A program made the translations under genes and the position numbers. A stretch of DNA of 64,000 nucleotides from Acanthochlamys bracteata (lineage: Eukaryota; Streptophyta; Magnoliopsida; Pandanales; Velloziaceae), in contig CM034139.1 in assembly GCA_019914995.1 (NCBI GenBank), positions 3,450,461 through 3,514,460 of the forward strand, given 5' to 3'. Below the pieces are notes generated by a model, which saw only the letters and a list, made by a program, of their open reading frames with translations, made no database searches and was not told where the DNA came from. Below are positions 38,255-49,743 of the stretch, piece by piece (the stretch's first letter is position 1; each line of letters opens with the position of its first letter).

Positions 38255-39716
38255 AAAAAAGCAACTTGGTATGTAGATACTATTTACGAACATTTGTAGG
38301 AGACGGTATTAATAGATTCAAACAACACTTAGCCGGAGCGAAAGAAAATGTTGGAGCTTGCAAGAATGTTCTTGTTGAAGTTCACTACTAGATGAAGCTC
38401 AATGAACACATTGATGATTTCCTTTAAAAAATAAGTCATCAAAAAATGCTTGATAAACAAAATCCATTTAGCCGATAATACAAAGAATGTGAAAAAGTAA
38501 GCTTACAATACATTTAGGAGACTGGATATGTTCTGTTAGACCAAGGGGAAGGCATACCAATAAGAAATGTAGAGCGTCCTATAGATAGAGAAAGCATTTT
38601 ACTAGAAAAAAAAGAGATAATGCCATATATTCTTATTTCATGCTAAAAACCACGCCTGACAATGCACAACCCACCTTAAAAAAGTTCTTGCAAAATAAGG
38701 AGGCCATAGAAAATTGTGGGATTAATATATTATGTGTGTGTTTAGTATCACTCCAAATTTCATTTTTTTCAAAATCACTTTTAATATATAATAAATAAAT
38801 AATTTAAATAAACTTTTTCTATTAGAAATTTTTATTATCAGATAAAGAGTGTAAGAGCAGCCCTCCGGAAGGGAGAGGGGAAGAGTCCGAGTTACCGATA
38901 GGGAACGTAGGACGAGGGCCCTCTGCTCTGGTTCACCTCCGATTTTAATTCAATTTTAAAACTTACTATTAATATAAATTAAAATTAAATTTTATTTTTT
39001 ATTAAATATTTTAATTTTTAAATTTTAATTTTTAAATTTTACTTTTTAAAACTTAATGGATGTTTGATGCATGCAAATCTTTTAATATTGTTATGTTTAT
39101 GTATTTTTAACCTATGTCAGATGCTATTTCTAGTATGGGTGTAGGTTATAATGTTGCCTACTATCATACTTTTAGAAAAAAAATTTATTGAATAAGAATG
39201 TTGAGTAGACAAGTCATTACATTGAGAACTACCATGATGAATGGAAGAGAATAAAATGTACCGTTATAGCTGATACATAGTCAGATTGAGACAAAAAAAT
39301 CTGTATTAATTTTATTAGTTTACTGTCCAAAAGGTACTATTTTTTCCAAATCAGTTGATGAATCTATTGCATCCAAAACTATAGAGATATTTGGAGCATG
39401 AGTTTTGAGATTTGTTTTAGTCTCCTTGCGATGTGTATTGTATTAGTTTAACGTTTCATGATTTGGCAAGTTAGATAAAATTAGTAACTTGGTGGTTCGT
39501 GCATCTAGAATTATAAAGTATATCTACAATTACTATTTTTTTTTATATTTGATGAAAAAATTTATATATGAAAAAAATATATTTAGACCAGCAAGTATTC
39601 GTTTTGTTACAAATTTTATTACTTTGCAAAATATATTGGCTCAAAAGAATAATTCGAGGACTATAGTAACACATCCAAATGGACTATTAAAGAGAATACA
39701 CTCGAAATCCGGTTGA
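38255..39716 (+). pseudogene. hAT-family transposase relic (BED finger/DUF659)
   Basis: Reading across frames gives the parts of a plant hAT transposase in order. Near 38300-38390 a BED-linked segment reads INRFKQHLAGAKENVGACKN. Near 38440-38500 is an NPFSR-YKECEK linker. Near 39310-39375 the DUF659 core reads VYCPKGTIFSKSVDES. At 39489-39716 an open stretch reads VVRASRIIKYIYNYYFFLYL, then RPASIRFVTNFITLQNILAQK, matching the segment of hAT transposases just after the catalytic region. The region around 39420-39490, where catalytic residues should lie, is collapsed. The C-terminal dimerisation domain was not found. About 38720-39050 holds unrelated AT-rich sequence. It directly abuts the gypsy 3' LTR end. 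Confidence 0.8.
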
Positions 39717-39719
39717 ATG

Positions 39720-41980
39720 ATGGAAAAAAATTATTTTTGAGTTTTGAAGAGAATTCATTTCAGAAATAAAACTTGAGTGGATGGTAATTTGATCTTTTTC
39801 AATTGAAACATGACTAGAAAAACACAACTTTGAAATTATTAGAAAAACAAATTCAGCATAGATGTGGCTTGAACCCACTAAAGTTTCACTCCCTGGCCAT
39901 CACCATTCGGACTGATGCACGTTCCGAACCATAATTGCGGCGTCGCCAATATAAAAACATAGGTTATTAGGATTAGATAAATAGATTCTGCTTTTTTTTG
40001 GGTAATTGATAAATTCTATCTTTTGAAGAGAATAGAAAATGGAGATCTACAACATTAGGCGTTTTGAAATGTTTTGGAATCAACTCTTCTTAGCTGCTTA
40101 TGTTCTTTGAATTTTAACCGGTGAGTTTTATATTCTTCTATTACAGTCTTCTACTACAATTACAATAATGATCAAGACACATGTACAAATAAACAAGCAC
40201 CTTCAATTATGTCAAAGATAACAAAGAAAAGGAATTGGTTGATGCGCTCAACCAAAAACTCCAAACGGAAACAACTAAAATCCTATCGCATGAAAACGGA
40301 CTTTTTCCTTGGTGATATGTCTCAACGAGTTAGGACAATTTGGGATACTACTAAAAAATGCTTCACAAAAACCACAAAAAAATAACCTAAGGGCATCTTT
40401 GCAAGCATTTCATTTCATTTCACCATTTCAATATAACTTCTCATTTTTTTAATAAACCTTCTATAGTATTTTTATTTTTTTAAAATTTAAAAAATATAGA
40501 TGAGTTATACGTCATAATATCTAAACAATAATAACAATAATTAATAATAAGATTTAATAATTTAAAATTTTCTATACTTTTTATATTTTAAATAAATTTT
40601 ATAAATAATTATAATAAATTTATAAAAAAATATAAAATATAAAATTAAAATATAAAAAAATAATAAAGCTCTGTATCCGTCTTCTCTCTTTGTTGCTACT
40701 GAGACAACTTTGTGTTTTGATTCCATGCCTTCTACAATGAAGAGGAAATGGTACTCCAGTTTTCCTCTTATTCAAATATGATTATCTTACCGCCCATGCC
40801 ATAATCTATTGTCCTCCTATTACTATAGTGATGTACATGGAGCATGAAAATTTTATGGTCATACATGTACATGCTAAAATGCATGTATTTGTCAATAGTA
40901 TCTATGTATTTGGTGGCAAATTATGTCAATACGAGCCATTGCAACCAATCTCCTTTAGACCATATTGTTTGTGTTGATATTTTTTGACGCAATAGCCAGT
41001 CATCCAAATAGGACATGTATTAATTCTGTCCAAACTTACTTTTATTTGTTAATAGTATATATTTTTATTCACTTTCAAATACAAGTAAATACAAAACTTA
41101 ATTTTCAATGCATCAAATTTAAAAACTTAATTTATTTCTTAATAATTCATGTTCTCCAAATTCACATTCACCGCAACCACACCAACTGAATTCTGTTTGG
41201 CATTGCATTAAAAAAAAATAATTTTTTAATTTTTTATTTCATATTTCAATATATATTTTATAAGTATATAAAAATTTTATTTAAAAATTTAAAAAATATA
41301 AAAAAATTTATATAGTGAAATTTTTTTACTGTATATTTTTATTTTTTTAAAAATAAAAAAATAGAATTTATTTCTAAAAAAATAATTTTTATTTTAAAAA
41401 ATTATATTTTATAAACATTCCTACTTTCTTTTTAGGAATAGCTATTGGAAGAGAGTATCTAATATAACTGATCTAAGAGAGTTTCACTCCCTTAAATTTG
41501 CAATTAATCACTTACCAAACTACAGATGATAAAAGGTAGATAAAATAAATTTATAAAAGACAAAATTATATACTGTAATGTATAGGAAAAAGAAAGGTGA
41601 TAAGCTAGGACTTCAGAATTTTTAGTACATATCATATTATGAAGGTATAAATTCTGCTATATACGGAGAGTATATTAAAACTTTTCCCTGGACATTGTAC
41701 TTTTTAGCATTCTCTTTTCACATTTTGCTGTTCGTTAGTGAACAGATTCCCCGATAAAGCTAAATTTTTCTTTTTGACTCCCCGTAACCATTGCTGACTA
41801 ACAAAAATATCATAATTTAATAAAAAATATAAATAATATTTGCGCATAATAAAAATCATAATAATTATTAAAAGATAAAACGGCTTTCTCCAGAAGGCAG
41901 GGCTAGATACAGAAACCTCTCTAAACAACGCTGCTGGGGTGACACGTTCACACTCCAGCTCCGAAACTTCCGGTGAAGAT
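39720..41980. other. AT-rich gene-free interval
   Basis: No coding region is supported. 40395-40680 and 41195-41425 are AT-rich blocks dominated by AAATATAAAA- and TTTTTAAA-type runs that resemble the small AT-rich elements elsewhere in the window. The rest is low-complexity or unique sequence. The last few hundred bases should include the promoter of the CorA-like gene. Confidence 0.4.
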
Positions 41981-41984
41981 TTTC

Positions 41985-43080
41985 TGTTTCTCCAGAGCGC
42001 CGGCGGACACAGCACCGATTTAAGATTGGTGTTTGTGTTTTGTTAGCAGGTAATGTTGATGGCTTTCTTTGGATTACACTAGAAGAGAATGAAGAATCTC
42101 AATATCGTTATGGTTTTACTTTTTCTGGTAACTCCCTTTGGAATATGTTTCTTTTCTCGATCTCGATCATTGATTGATCAGGCACGCATTATTTGGTTCT
42201 CTGGGTCTTTTCAAGTATACTTTTTTCCTCCCCTCAGATTTTATAGATCATTTTCTAAAATTCTATTGGATGCTATTGTTTTAGCTTTCTAATCATTGCA
42301 TGCTTCGATTTGTTTACTTAGAAGTTCTCAGTGGTGCGTGATTACGTTTTATATGAAAATTCAAGGAAATCGGTGGGAGATAAGATTTGATTTGCTTGAA
42401 ACGTCTTAGTTTCAATTAGTTTCCAGATGTTCTTCAGAGGTTTTTGTGTCGAATGTTTTGGAAAGGACAGAGTTTCTTTGTTATCTTCATGTACTATTTG
42501 GTTTGCTTTTGTTGTACATCTGTCTTCCATTTTAGTTAGATAGCTAAAGTTGATCTTGAAATTCTGCACAGAGTTCAGAGCATGATGTATCTCCTCTACT
42601 GGGAACCTTCTTGCATTGTTTTGGTTATTCTTGCCCAAAGTTCTTCCAGCTAAAGTATGACTATGTACTACGGCCTATAATTCAAATGTAGAATCATGCT
42701 TTTGTTTAATCCCCTTGTATAATCTTGACTTTGGGATTTTTTGATTACTTGGCAATCATCAGCTTCCTTTTTGTTTATAGAGTTCTAATTCTACTGTTCT
42801 CTTTTGGTGTGCAGGAAATTCAACAACTTGGTGAACAAGTTAAAGATATTGGATTGTTTGTTTTACTCCAGTTTTCAATTTCATCTAAAACTTGCAACCT
42901 TTTGTAGTGGCCCTCTACTGAATTTGACATATCATAATATGTTATCCTCCCCAGTCATACAGAATTTTGTTGGCATTAGCCCATTGATCAAGTGGCATTA
43001 GCCCATTGCAGACAGAATTTTGTTGTTCAGCTCAGTTCCAAAAAGTTCTCTAGCTGATTGCTACAACAGCTGAAGGCAGA
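41985..43080 (+). other. Probable 5' leader of the CorA-like gene, split by an intron
   Basis: A GC-richer stretch (about 41900-42048) ends TTAGCAG with a GTAATG donor at 42049. A TTGGTGTGCAG acceptor occurs near 42814, about 265 bases before the start codon. This suggests a non-coding first exon and a leader intron of about 0.77 kb, inferred from splice consensus and composition. Within the leader, the phrases CAGAATTTTGTTG and GGCATTAGCCCATTG are each repeated (42959-43025). Confidence 0.45.
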
Positions 43081-46000
43081 ATGGCAGAAAAGGATGCTCA
43101 ACAACCAGATGCCACTGCCAATAAGAATGGAAAACAGGATCCCACCAAGTTCCACTTCAGCAAAGAGACCCCCTTCTGTGATCTTTGGAAAGACGGTCTC
43201 ATATGTGCTTTTGAGTTTGTTCGAGGCCATAGACTAACTACTGTGGATAAGTCAGGTCCAAAGACTTACCCTTTAGAGAAAAGGAATGGACACAACTTGA
43301 AAAGGCGAGCACCTAGGTCTGGAATGGGTAATCTTTCTGTTAATAAATTGAGTGAGAACAACTTACTGGACTCTAGACCTCTTGTAGACCTAATGAGCCC
43401 TAGATCAGTCTCAGGTTCCCATGAGGTCGCTCTTGTTGACAACTACAAAGACACCACCAATCACCTTGTGGAGCCTCTTGACAGTCATTGGGTTCCTATT
43501 GGATGGTCCAGGATCTCAGAACTTGTCCAAATGGTCCAAGCTGATGCTAACTGGGGTGCACAGCAATTGGAGTTCCCTGATGATGAGGATGATCTTACTG
43601 TTGCCGATGTAGCAGCTCCATACTGGGAACGTCCAGCAGGACCTACATGGTGGTGTCATGTTCTCGCAGGCCATCATAATGTTGATTCATGGCTAAGTAA
43701 TGCTCAATGGTTGCATCCTGCTGTCAGCATTGCCTTAAAAGATGAAAATCGGCTTATTAGCGAAAAAATGAAGCATCTGTTATATGAGGTAACTTAATCC
43801 TGAGTTTTCTTTGTCCTAAAATATTTCTTTTCCAGGCTGTGCAGTTTATATATTTGTGTTCATGTTGAGTATACTATTATTTTTTGAGGATACAATTATT
43901 GCTATTGTATTTGCTGAACATGGTTTTGCTTTGAATTTTAGCTCCTGAAGGACTCTATTATTATCAAATGCTGCATGCTGCAGTTGTTTGTGTGCAATGG
44001 TTTTGACTGAGTGATACTCAATCATCACAGTTATCATAATAGCCTCTGGGTTTACTACAAAACCTTTATATGAGTTTGAAGATTCTGTTTAATAGCATAT
44101 GTGCAAATAGATTCTTAGAAATTGATAGCAGAAGACAATGGTTCTTTTGTCAGTGTATCTATATGTACAAGAAATGAAGAAATCTGCCAAAAAGTTCTTT
44201 GGGCTTATTGTAGAATCGGTAAAATGTTTGATGAATCTGTAGCTTAGTTTATTTGTTTAATTAAAAGTTATATATGTAGAGATAGATTGCCTTCCCTGAA
44301 AGTCGTCATAAATGTACTTCCTTTAATGATCTGCATAAACTAGAGTGCCAGAAAAAAAAAGTTGAGAAATGACCTGCTCTTATATATGGGAACTAGAGCA
44401 AGAAGGGGTTTATGCTTGGAATGTTTGTGGCTGTCACGGCATTGAAAAACTATGTGTAATTGTGGTAACCATATTCTGCTCAACAGCAGTAGTGTGTTAG
44501 GAACATTGAATCATATAAATGCCGGTGAGGCCTCCTACATCTAAGCTCATAATCATTCATGTTTACCAGAAAGGTCTCAGGTGTGGCATTTTAGCATTCT
44601 TAATATCATAGTCTTTTATAGTATTTGATGTATGATGCTGCAAACTGTTATAGCATGATTCTTAGATAGCGTTTTTCTCTGATTGATTTAGGAAAACTGA
44701 TTTTAGCTGTTCAGGTCCCAGTGAGGGTTGCAGGAGGGCTTTTGTTTGAGCTATTAGGGCAGTCTGTTGGTGATCCTTATCACGATGAAGATGATATACC
44801 CATAGTTCTTCGGTCTTGGCAAGCTCAAAACTTCTTGATAACAGCAATGCATGTAAAAGGCTCTGCGTCAAATATAAATGTGTTGGGAATTACTGAAGTT
44901 CAGGTTCTTGTAAAGAACTTGCATACTCTTGTAAAGATTACTCTATTTCTTGACATGTAATCAAGCCTACTGATAGATTTTAATACAGGAGCTTCTTTTT
45001 GCTGGAGGGAGTGCCGCTCCTAAGTCTGTCCATGAAGTCATTGCACATTTAACTTCTCGCCTTTCCCGTTGGGATGACAGGTAATATGTCTCTAGGTAGT
45101 TAAACTTTTAAAGAAGTGAAAACTATACTGGGGTACTTGTTCATTATGTAATTTTGTTCTGATTTGTTAACCTTTGTGCAATTAACTTTGCAACTTCAAC
45201 TTATTTTGGCCCATTTCTCTAACTTGAAATTGAACATTGTATGTTGTTCAAGGAATTCTATAGAAGATTATGCTACAGACAAGGGGGATACTTACCATTC
45301 AGGGATACTTCCATTTTAATATACTTTCTACTGAAATCTGGAAGGAGAACTGCAGTAGCTTAAGTTAACGATTGTGCCCTTTAAAACTTAATGTAACTTA
45401 GTAACTTATTGTTTAAAGTTATGTTTTGTGAAGGTGCCATGCCAATCACTGGTGCTCTTATGCTAAATAGCATCATCTTCAGTTATTTCTTCTAGAGTGC
45501 TTATTGGTGAATTTATATAAGTCCAACTGTTTATTGTGGTTGTAGGTTTAAGTATATAGAAACAATAAAGAAAGAAAATTCAAACTCCATACATGACTTA
45601 AGATTAAATTAAATGATTGATGAACTTTGAATCTGACTTGTGTTAAAAACCTAGTCAGTCCTTCTTCCTTTTGTCCTTCTTATAAGATTTTGTGTTTTCA
45701 TTTCTGTTTGCAATTTGTGTCACTGATGCGAGTTTGTTGGATTCATTAGGTTGTTTCGCAAGTTTGTTTTTGGAGCGGCTGATGAAATTGAATTAAAATT
45801 TGTTAACAGGTTCCATCTAAAATTTTCTATCTTAATGCTCTAAATTTGATGTCTATGTATAGTTAATTGTTGTATATTTCCCATATTTATATAACCAGGA
45901 GAACTCAGGAGGATCTTAATTTACTCAGCATAATACTAAATCAAGAGATAAGAAGATTGGCGACCCAGGTATGCATGTCTTCATGGATTCCCAGCTATGT

Positions 46001-46596
46001 ACTTTTCCACATACAAGTAATTCCTTAGAGCTGTAACTCGAATATCTTATGTACGATTGATGTTTTTTATTCCTTGTTCATGTGTATGTACAATATTCTC
46101 AGAAAGCATGCAATAAAGTGGTATGGTATTCCTTTTCTTTGGAAGCAAAGGAATAGTATATATATATATATATGGGAGGCATAGGGGCACTCCTTTTTTA
46201 AGGGCAATCCCCCGCACTCCCTCTCCGGTTTATGGTCGGGATGACTTCCAAATCTAATCTCCACCATTAGATATGAAGAATTATGAGTTTAGAAATCTAT
46301 CCATAAAATTTCAGCTCAATCGGATCACGAATTCACTTCCATCCGATCATTTGATCAAAATGACAGAAATGATACAACATATATATTTTTAAGTTTTCTT
46401 ACTTTCTGTCATTTTGATCAAATGATCAGATGGAGGTGAATTCGTGGTCCGATTGAGCTGAAATTTTATGAGTAGGTTTCTAACTCATAATTTTTCATAT
46501 CAAACGGTGGAGATTGGATTTTGAGATCACTCCGGCCATAAACCGGAAAAGGAGTATCCGGGAGTGCCTTTAAAGAGGAAATGCTTCTATCCTTCC

Positions 46597-46633
<37 letters not shown>

Positions 46634-47646
46634 ATATATACTTTATATATCTTCGACTAACTTCCATGTAATTTGCCAAAAGAGTATCACATTGTCATTC
46701 TACTAATACTAAATAAGAAGACAATTGGTCTTTTCAGATTTTATTTTCTTATGCATATAAGATTATTTCTTTGGTCTGCCTTTAAGTTTGCATTACTAAC
46801 TTGATGAAATCACCTGTGCAGGTTATTAGAGTAAAATGGTCTCTGCATGCAAGAGAGGAGATAACTTTTGAGCTTCTCCAGCATTTGAGGGGCAGCGTCA
46901 CAAGAATCTTGTTAGAGGGAGTCAGAAAGAGCACAAGGGAAATGCTGGAGGAACAAGAAGCAGTCCGTGGAAGGTTGTTCACTGTCCAGGATGTTATGCA
47001 GAGCACTGTTCGAGCATGGTTGCAGGTAAATGTTGTAGTTGTCTTACTAATTTTCATTTTCCACTTGGGAATTAACTTCTTGGGCTAGTCAAACAGATGT
47101 CTTACTAATTTTCATTTTCCACTTGGGAATTAACTTCTTGGGCTAGTCAAACAGAAACATCCATTGCTTGTACCATATTTCCTATATGGTAAACCACTAC
47201 TGGAATGCTCAGTGCTAAATCTTTTTAATTGATTCTGGGTTCAGGATAGGAGCCTTCGTGTTACCCATAACTTCACTATCTTTGGTGGTGCCGGCCTTGT
47301 TCTGACAATCATCACCGGGCTATTTGGGATCAATGTTGATGGGATACCGGGAGCTCAGAACACCCCATTTGCATTTGGCTTGTTCACTGCTATCCTACTT
47401 TTCATTGGCATTGTCCTCGTAGGCCTGGGCATGCTCTATCTTGGATTGCAGAAACCCATCACTGAGGAGAAGGTCCAAGTCAGGAAGCTGGAACTCCAGC
47501 AGTTGGTCAACATGTTTCAGCATGATGCCGAAACTCATGCAAAGGTCAGAGAAACTGGTGCATCACATAAGCATAACCGGCATAATCTATCTCCAACTGC
47601 TGCTGACCTGATTGGGAACACCGAATATATTCTCATCCCACAATAG
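43081..47646 (+). CDS. CorA-like divalent cation transporter family protein
   Basis: Seven coding exons give 574 residues: 43081-43788, 44715-44903, 44989-45080, 45750-45809, 45899-45968, 46822-47025, 47245-47646. All are GT-AG and in frame. The long soluble N-terminus is acidic in places (FPDDEDDLTVADVAAPYW). A helical stalk follows (EDLNLLSIILNQEIRRLATQ, then REMLEEQEAVRGRLFTVQDV). Two membrane helices lie at the C-terminus (GGAGLVLTIITGLFGIN, then FGLFTAILLFIGIVLVGLG) with a basic tail. The family signature GMN at the end of helix 1 reads GIN here (residues 469-471). It corresponds to the plant 'magnesium transporter CorA-like family' of the Arabidopsis At2g42950 type, not the MRS2/MGT group. 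Selectivity is therefore uncertain, and Mg2+ transport should not be assumed. The fifth intron (45969-46821) contains a 425-bp foldback element and the sixth a tandem duplication. Confidence 0.92.
46172..46600. mobile_element. Long foldback (inverted-repeat) element in a CorA-like intron
   Basis: Two arms of about 200 bases are near-complementary. Left-arm phrases TCCGGTTTATGG, AATCTAATCTCCACC, AAATTTCAGCTCAATCGGA and GATCATTTGATCAAAATGAC reappear in reverse complement on the right. The loop is a short AT-rich stretch near 46380-46395. Both ends (GGGAGGCATAG and CTATCCTTCCCC) abut TA dinucleotide runs, 46157-46173 and 46599-46629, so the element probably inserted at TA. No coding capacity is visible. 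The transcript of this intron could form a very long hairpin. Confidence 0.9.
47040..47155 (+). repeat. 58-bp perfect tandem duplication at an intron start
   Basis: The unit TGTCTTACTAATTTTCATTT...GTCAAACAGA occurs at 47040-47097 and immediately again at 47098-47155 without a visible difference. It begins 15 bases after the end of the sixth coding exon of the CorA-like gene, leaving the donor site intact. The perfect identity suggests a recent event or an assembly duplication. Confidence 0.95.
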
Positions 47647-47982
47647 TTATGTTTTGGAATATGAAGTTAAAAAGATTTTGTTTTTCCTGGAAACAGTATT
47701 CTGTATAATCTTGCATTTACGCTACACCCTCAATTGCTAGGCAATATAGAAATAATGCTTGATGCAAGGATATTTAATCAACTAGTATAACTATTTTATA
47801 ATCTCGGAGATATTGTTATGTGAACAAGGGAATGAAAGGAGGGGCTCTGTGGTCTTGGTGAGGGTTGAAGCTTGCTTCTACGGAAGTCTTTTTTTTGTTA
47901 TCAATATGAGGACCTGTCCTTAATAGAACCGTTCTGATTCTCGGAACAAGAGAATTTTGTTCTTCTGTTTGATCCTCTTTAT

Positions 47983-48852
47983 TAGTGGTGACCATTTGAA
48001 TTCGTGGGTCGATTTCAGATCGACTTATTTAATAATCGAATCAAATTCGTTCAACTCTAATTTAATTTATAAATTTATACAGGTCAAAATTGTCTAAGTC
48101 TAACCCAATCTATTAATAATCGGATCAAACTCGGATCGATCTATTTAATAATTAAAATTATTAAATATTAATTTTATTTTTTTAAAATTCAGCGAAATTA
48201 TAAGATCAGTTGTAATGGAAGTACACGATGTTCTTAATGACGAGAGATGGTGAATACTAGTCAAAATGTGTATTTTTTAGTATCTTCATCGGTTCTTAAA
48301 ATATCCAAAAATTTATTTTTATTTTTATTTTTATTTTTTGAAAATATGTGTTGACAGCTGAAATTTTATGATTATAAATATATACTAATAGTTTTGATAA
48401 AAATTTTGATAAACATAGCTATTTAATAAAATTTTGTTAAAAACTTTTATATGAAATTTAAATTCGTGACTATAAAAATACCTACATAGTAATACTTTTG
48501 ATAATATTATAATTCTCATCTTACACTATTTTACTAAAATATAAAAATAATAATTAGTATAAATACTATATAATTTAACAATTTATAAATTATTATTATC
48601 GATTATTTTTATTGTCAATATTTTAATATACGGAAAGGAACAATCAAATATTATTCCTTCAAAATATGATAATTCGGGTTGGTGAGTCAATTTTGAATTA
48701 ACCTGGATCAATCCATTTAATAATCGGGTCCAATTCCTTCAACTCTAATCCAACCCATATATTTATACGGGTCAAATTTTCAACCCTAATCTTAATTAAG
48801 TGGGTCAATTTCGGATCGCGTTTTCGAATCGGGTCATATATTGCCACCCCTA
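47983..48852. mobile_element. Non-autonomous hAT-like element, family B
   Basis: The 870-bp element starts TAGTGGTGACCATTTGA and ends with the complement of TAGGGGTGGCAATATATGA. It is flanked by a perfect 8-bp duplication, CTCTTTAT (47975-47982 and 48853-48860). The ends carry repeated phrases such as GGGTCGATTTCAGATCG and TTTAATAATCGGGTCC around an AT-rich core. No transposase is present, so it must have been mobilised in trans. Related but more decayed copies are at 55245-55746 and 58500-59078. Confidence 0.88.
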
Positions 48853-49121
48853 CTCTTTATCTCCTGATCCAGCTTGTGTAGGTAGATGTTGCCTGGTAGG
48901 GCCGATAGCAGTACACTGTGTGGAACGGAGTAAGGGCCCTTCCGACCTCCTACAAGCTGTTCGGCAGATTAAAGTTTCTAAATGGACAAAACGAATTGGG
49001 GTCGTAGATCTCTTCCTTATTAGAATGAATCGATGTTGGTTAATGGAGTGAAAGCACTTCCGAATGTTGAATTCCATAGATCAAAAAAGATGTTCCCTAC
49101 TCTTTTTTGATCCGTCATAGG

Positions 49122-49536
49122 TATAGGTGTAAAAATGAGCCAGGCCAAACAGATCAGCCCGCGGCTTGGTAAGTTGGCCGGGTACTGACCTGTTCGGCTC
49201 AATGAATAATGGTAAGACCGGGCCGGCCCGGCTCGATCTTACAGACAGTATTCGGTCGACCTTATCAGCCCGCCCGTCCGGTTACTATTGATATTGACCA
49301 GTCAGTGTTGACAATTAATCTGGTCACATTGGCCGTTAACCAGGTCAATTTTTAATTAAAAATATTTTTTAATTTTAAAAAAATAATTAAAATTTTATAA
49401 TATTTATTTTTTAACTTAAAAATAAAATTTTTAAATTTATTTTATATAAAATTAAATTTTAAATCGGATAAATAGATTGGGCCATAAAAATACAACCACG
49501 CCGGGCCAGCCTGGCCCGCCCATATTTGCACCTATA
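49122..49536. mobile_element. Non-autonomous hAT-like element, family A copy 2
   Basis: The 415-bp element has inverted ends: left TATAGGTGTAAAAATGAGCC, complement of the right end TATAGGTGCAAATATGGGCG. Flanking octamers GTCATAGG (49114-49121) and GTTTTAGG (49537-49544) agree at six positions. The GC-rich ends use repeated GGCCGGCCCGGC-type phrases, and the core is AT-rich with AAATCGGATAAATAGATTGG. It shares structure and phrases with 9539-9930. Confidence 0.78.
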
Positions 49537-49743
49537 GTTTTAGGGCCGAGTGGCAGCCTCGATCCGAGCGGAAGTGCGATGTGTCGGGAAATTTGGAAGT
49601 ATAGATAGATTTTGGTACCATTCTGATGACCTCTTTCATGATTTTTTCTATGGGTAGAACTAAACTGAGCAATCTAAACTCCAACTCTTTTTTTTTTTTT
49701 TTGTTGGCTTCGCAGCCTGAACAAAAGGCTCTTTCAAGTAGTC

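Noticed and set aside
38845-38940. GC-rich AGAGCAGCCCTC...GAGGGCCCTCTGCTCT hairpin-like segment
   Set aside because: Ends pair only partly; it fits no tRNA or known structured RNA and lies in the AT-rich gap of the hAT relic. Left unassigned.
39860-39960. Segment with TGGCTTGAACCCA phrase suggestive of a tRNA T-arm
   Set aside because: No acceptor stem, D-arm or anticodon arm could be fitted on either strand.
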